The notes below the pieces were generated by a model. It searched no databases, was not told the origin of the DNA, and saw only the letters and a program-made list of their open reading frames with translations. Positions 4,312 to 5,767 of a stretch of 5,767 nt of DNA are shown piece after piece. Position numbers and translations under genes: made by a program. The stretch covers positions 1-5,767 of the forward strand of contig JACFNS010000184.1 in assembly GCA_019454705.1 (NCBI GenBank), written 5' to 3'. Every line of letters starts with the position of its first letter. The stretch's first letter is position 1. This DNA is from Taibaiella sp. (GTDB lineage: Bacteria; Bacteroidota; Bacteroidia; Chitinophagales; Chitinophagaceae).

Positions 4312-5767
4312 ATGAAACAACGATACACCATATTGCTTACTGCTTTCTTATTACTTGTCTCTCAATTGTCCTATGCTCAGAAATTCAGATGGCTTACCGG
4401 AGGAGGAAGTACGGAAATCATGAACAATGGTGTCTATAAAGGAGAGTGGGTGACTCATATGTGTACGGACGACAACGGAAATGTATATACACTTGCACTT
4501 GTTGGTGACTATAATATTAAAGCGGATACATTTTCCCTAAATCAATCTTTCAATGCTACTAATGGTGAATCTTGGAATACTCTATTCATGAGCCATGATT
4601 GCAATGGTAATATGCGTTTTGCAAAGTTAATTGAGTGTTATAAAACCACTAGAAACACTGGTCTTGCGTATCATGCAGGTGCTGTTTATGTAGCAGGATG
4701 GTTTGCGGACAGTAATAAAAGAATTGGATATGATGCTACACTAACAGGCAAATATTACCAGTGTGGGTACACTTCAAAATTTGATACTATGGGTGGGTAT
4801 TATTGGACGAAATTTATCGGCCCAGATACCGTGTCATCATATAACAAAGTAAGTTACGATGGTGACGTGACTGTTGATGGACAAGGCAACATACATCGAT
4901 TCTCTACTATGTCAGCAGGATTAGAACTAACTCCAGGTAACACCAGTCAATGGGGCAGCTATGATTTAAAATATGATCCTAACGGTAATTTACTGAGTGT
5001 ATACAAACTTCAAGATATAGATAGCAACTATTTTATAACCCTTGCCAGGATAGATAGAACGACAAACAAAAGTTATGTATTGTTTGAATATGGTGGAGGT
5101 ACTACTACAAGGTCCGGCACCGCATTGGCTGCCTACAATCCTAATGGGACACAAATATGGAAGGACACTACTAATGTACGAGCAGGGTTCAATTTATTTA
5201 CAATTGAGAATAGTGCAATATATTTCACAGCTAATTCAACACAAGCATTTGGACCATTTACATTAAAAGGTATGCAAGTAAGTAACTCCTTATCATCAAC
5301 AGGTGGCTATATTGCCATAATTGGTAAACTTGATATTGCGAACGGAAATCCACAATGGATGTATCATGTGGATGGGACTAATGGAATAAATAGCCTATAT
5401 GACATCACAGTTTTGCCAGATAAAAGTATTGCAGCATTTGGAAACCTAGCTGGGTTCAAAAAATATCGCAACGACACAATAAATACGATTATTAATGAAG
5501 GTTGGAATCCAATGTTATTTGTAATAGATACGATAGGTAATCTTATTGATTGGGAGCAAATGCATGGAAGTGGTTTCGCTGATAATAGTAGCGGCGGCGT
5601 GATTTGCAGTGATAGGAAAGGCAATATCTATGTCGGAGGCAAATCAGAAGCTAATATGCAGGCAGGTAATCTACCTACTTATGTTTCAAACGGCGGTAAT
5701 TCAGATTATTTCCTGGGCAAATTCGGCTTTGATTGCAATTGCACCAGCATGGCTAATCCTACCTCAG
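4312..5767 (+). CDS. Secreted SBBP-like beta-propeller protein, probable T9SS cargo (3' end beyond the window)
   Basis: The frame is open from the ATG at 4312 to the right edge: 485 residues, no stop. The N-terminus MKQRYTILLTAFLLLVSQLS followed by YA|Q is a signal peptide, probably cut after Ala22. Two motifs recur in the mature part. One is GN(V/I)Y-like: GNVYTLALVGD (56-66), AVYVAGW (124-130), GNIHRF (192-197), GNIYVGG (437-443). The other is D-x-x-G-N followed by a short strand: D96, D158, D222, D406, with NPNGTQIW at 276 as a variant. This alternation is typical of SBBP-type beta-propeller blades in Bacteroidota surface proteins. The ending FDCNC (473-477) is, in relatives I recall, a hinge before PKD-like and C-terminal type IX sorting domains; those would lie outside the window. 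There is no Shine-Dalgarno sequence before the ATG. Codons favour A/T at third positions more than in tyrS or the DUF6089-type gene. Ligand or substrate is unknown. Confidence 0.85.
   Translation, partial: MKQRYTILLTAFLLLVSQLSYAQKFRWLTGGGSTEIMNNGVYKGEWVTHMCTDDNGNVYTLALVGDYNIKADTFSLNQSFNATNGESWNTLFMSHDCNGNMRFAKLIECYKTTRNTGLAYHAGAVYVAGWFADSNKRIGYDATLTGKYYQCGYTSKFDTMGGYYWTKFIGPDTVSSYNKVSYDGDVTVDGQGNIHRFSTMSAGLELTPGNTSQWGSYDLKYDPNGNLLSVYKLQDIDSNYFITLARIDRTTNKSYVLFEYGGGTTTRSGTALAAYNPNGTQIWKDTTNVRAGFNLFTIENSAIYFTANSTQAFGPFTLKGMQVSNSLSSTGGYIAIIGKLDIANGNPQWMYHVDGTNGINSLYDITVLPDKSIAAFGNLAGFKKYRNDTINTIINEGWNPMLFVIDTIGNLIDWEQMHGSGFADNSSGGVICSDRKGNIYVGGKSEANMQAGNLPTYVSNGGNSDYFLGKFGFDCNCTSMANPTS

Overview
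The window looks like chromosomal DNA from a member of the Bacteroidota, most likely of the Chitinophagaceae/Sphingobacteriia type. Supporting signs are a DUF6089-type outer-membrane protein gene, a secreted beta-propeller-type protein of the kind usually exported by the type IX secretion system, genes without Shine-Dalgarno sequences, and promoter-like elements matching the Bacteroidota pattern TTG...TAnnTTTG. The lineage is inferred from protein and promoter style only, because no rRNA is present.

Layout. Positions 1-967 (minus strand, cut by the left edge) hold a secreted multiheme cytochrome c with four visible CxxCH sites. It follows, after 33 bases, the tyrosyl-tRNA synthetase gene tyrS (1001-2287, minus), so the two may be co-transcribed. 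A divergent intergenic region (2288-2523) carries a candidate promoter for each direction and an overlapping palindrome cluster. The DUF6089-type protein (2524-3396, plus) starts at a TTG codon and ends at a strong intrinsic terminator (3422-3453).

From 3454 to 4311 there is no credible gene. About 600 bases of it form a three-copy degenerate repeat (units near 3467, 3614 and 3928). Each unit carries the same ordered modules: a CCCTAAAT/GGGAC leader, TTTTGTTCC, TGATGCC and its inverted partner, a second TTTTGTTCC, and a GGAA/TTCC dyad. Between units 2 and 3 lies a segment with GC-rich palindromes resembling a REP-like element. The repeats are followed by a perfect 11-bp hairpin (4146-4171) and a candidate promoter.

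From 4312 to the right edge there is a long open reading frame on the plus strand, absent from stop-bounded ORF lists because it has no stop in the window. It encodes a secreted SBBP-like repeat protein, visibly more A+T-rich than the genes to its left.

The genes do not form an obvious single pathway. tyrS is housekeeping, the cytochrome is probably a periplasmic or surface electron carrier or enzyme, and the two plus-strand genes are envelope or secreted proteins. The intergenic repeat family is the least explained part of the window. Nothing here is strong enough to call a new biological system.
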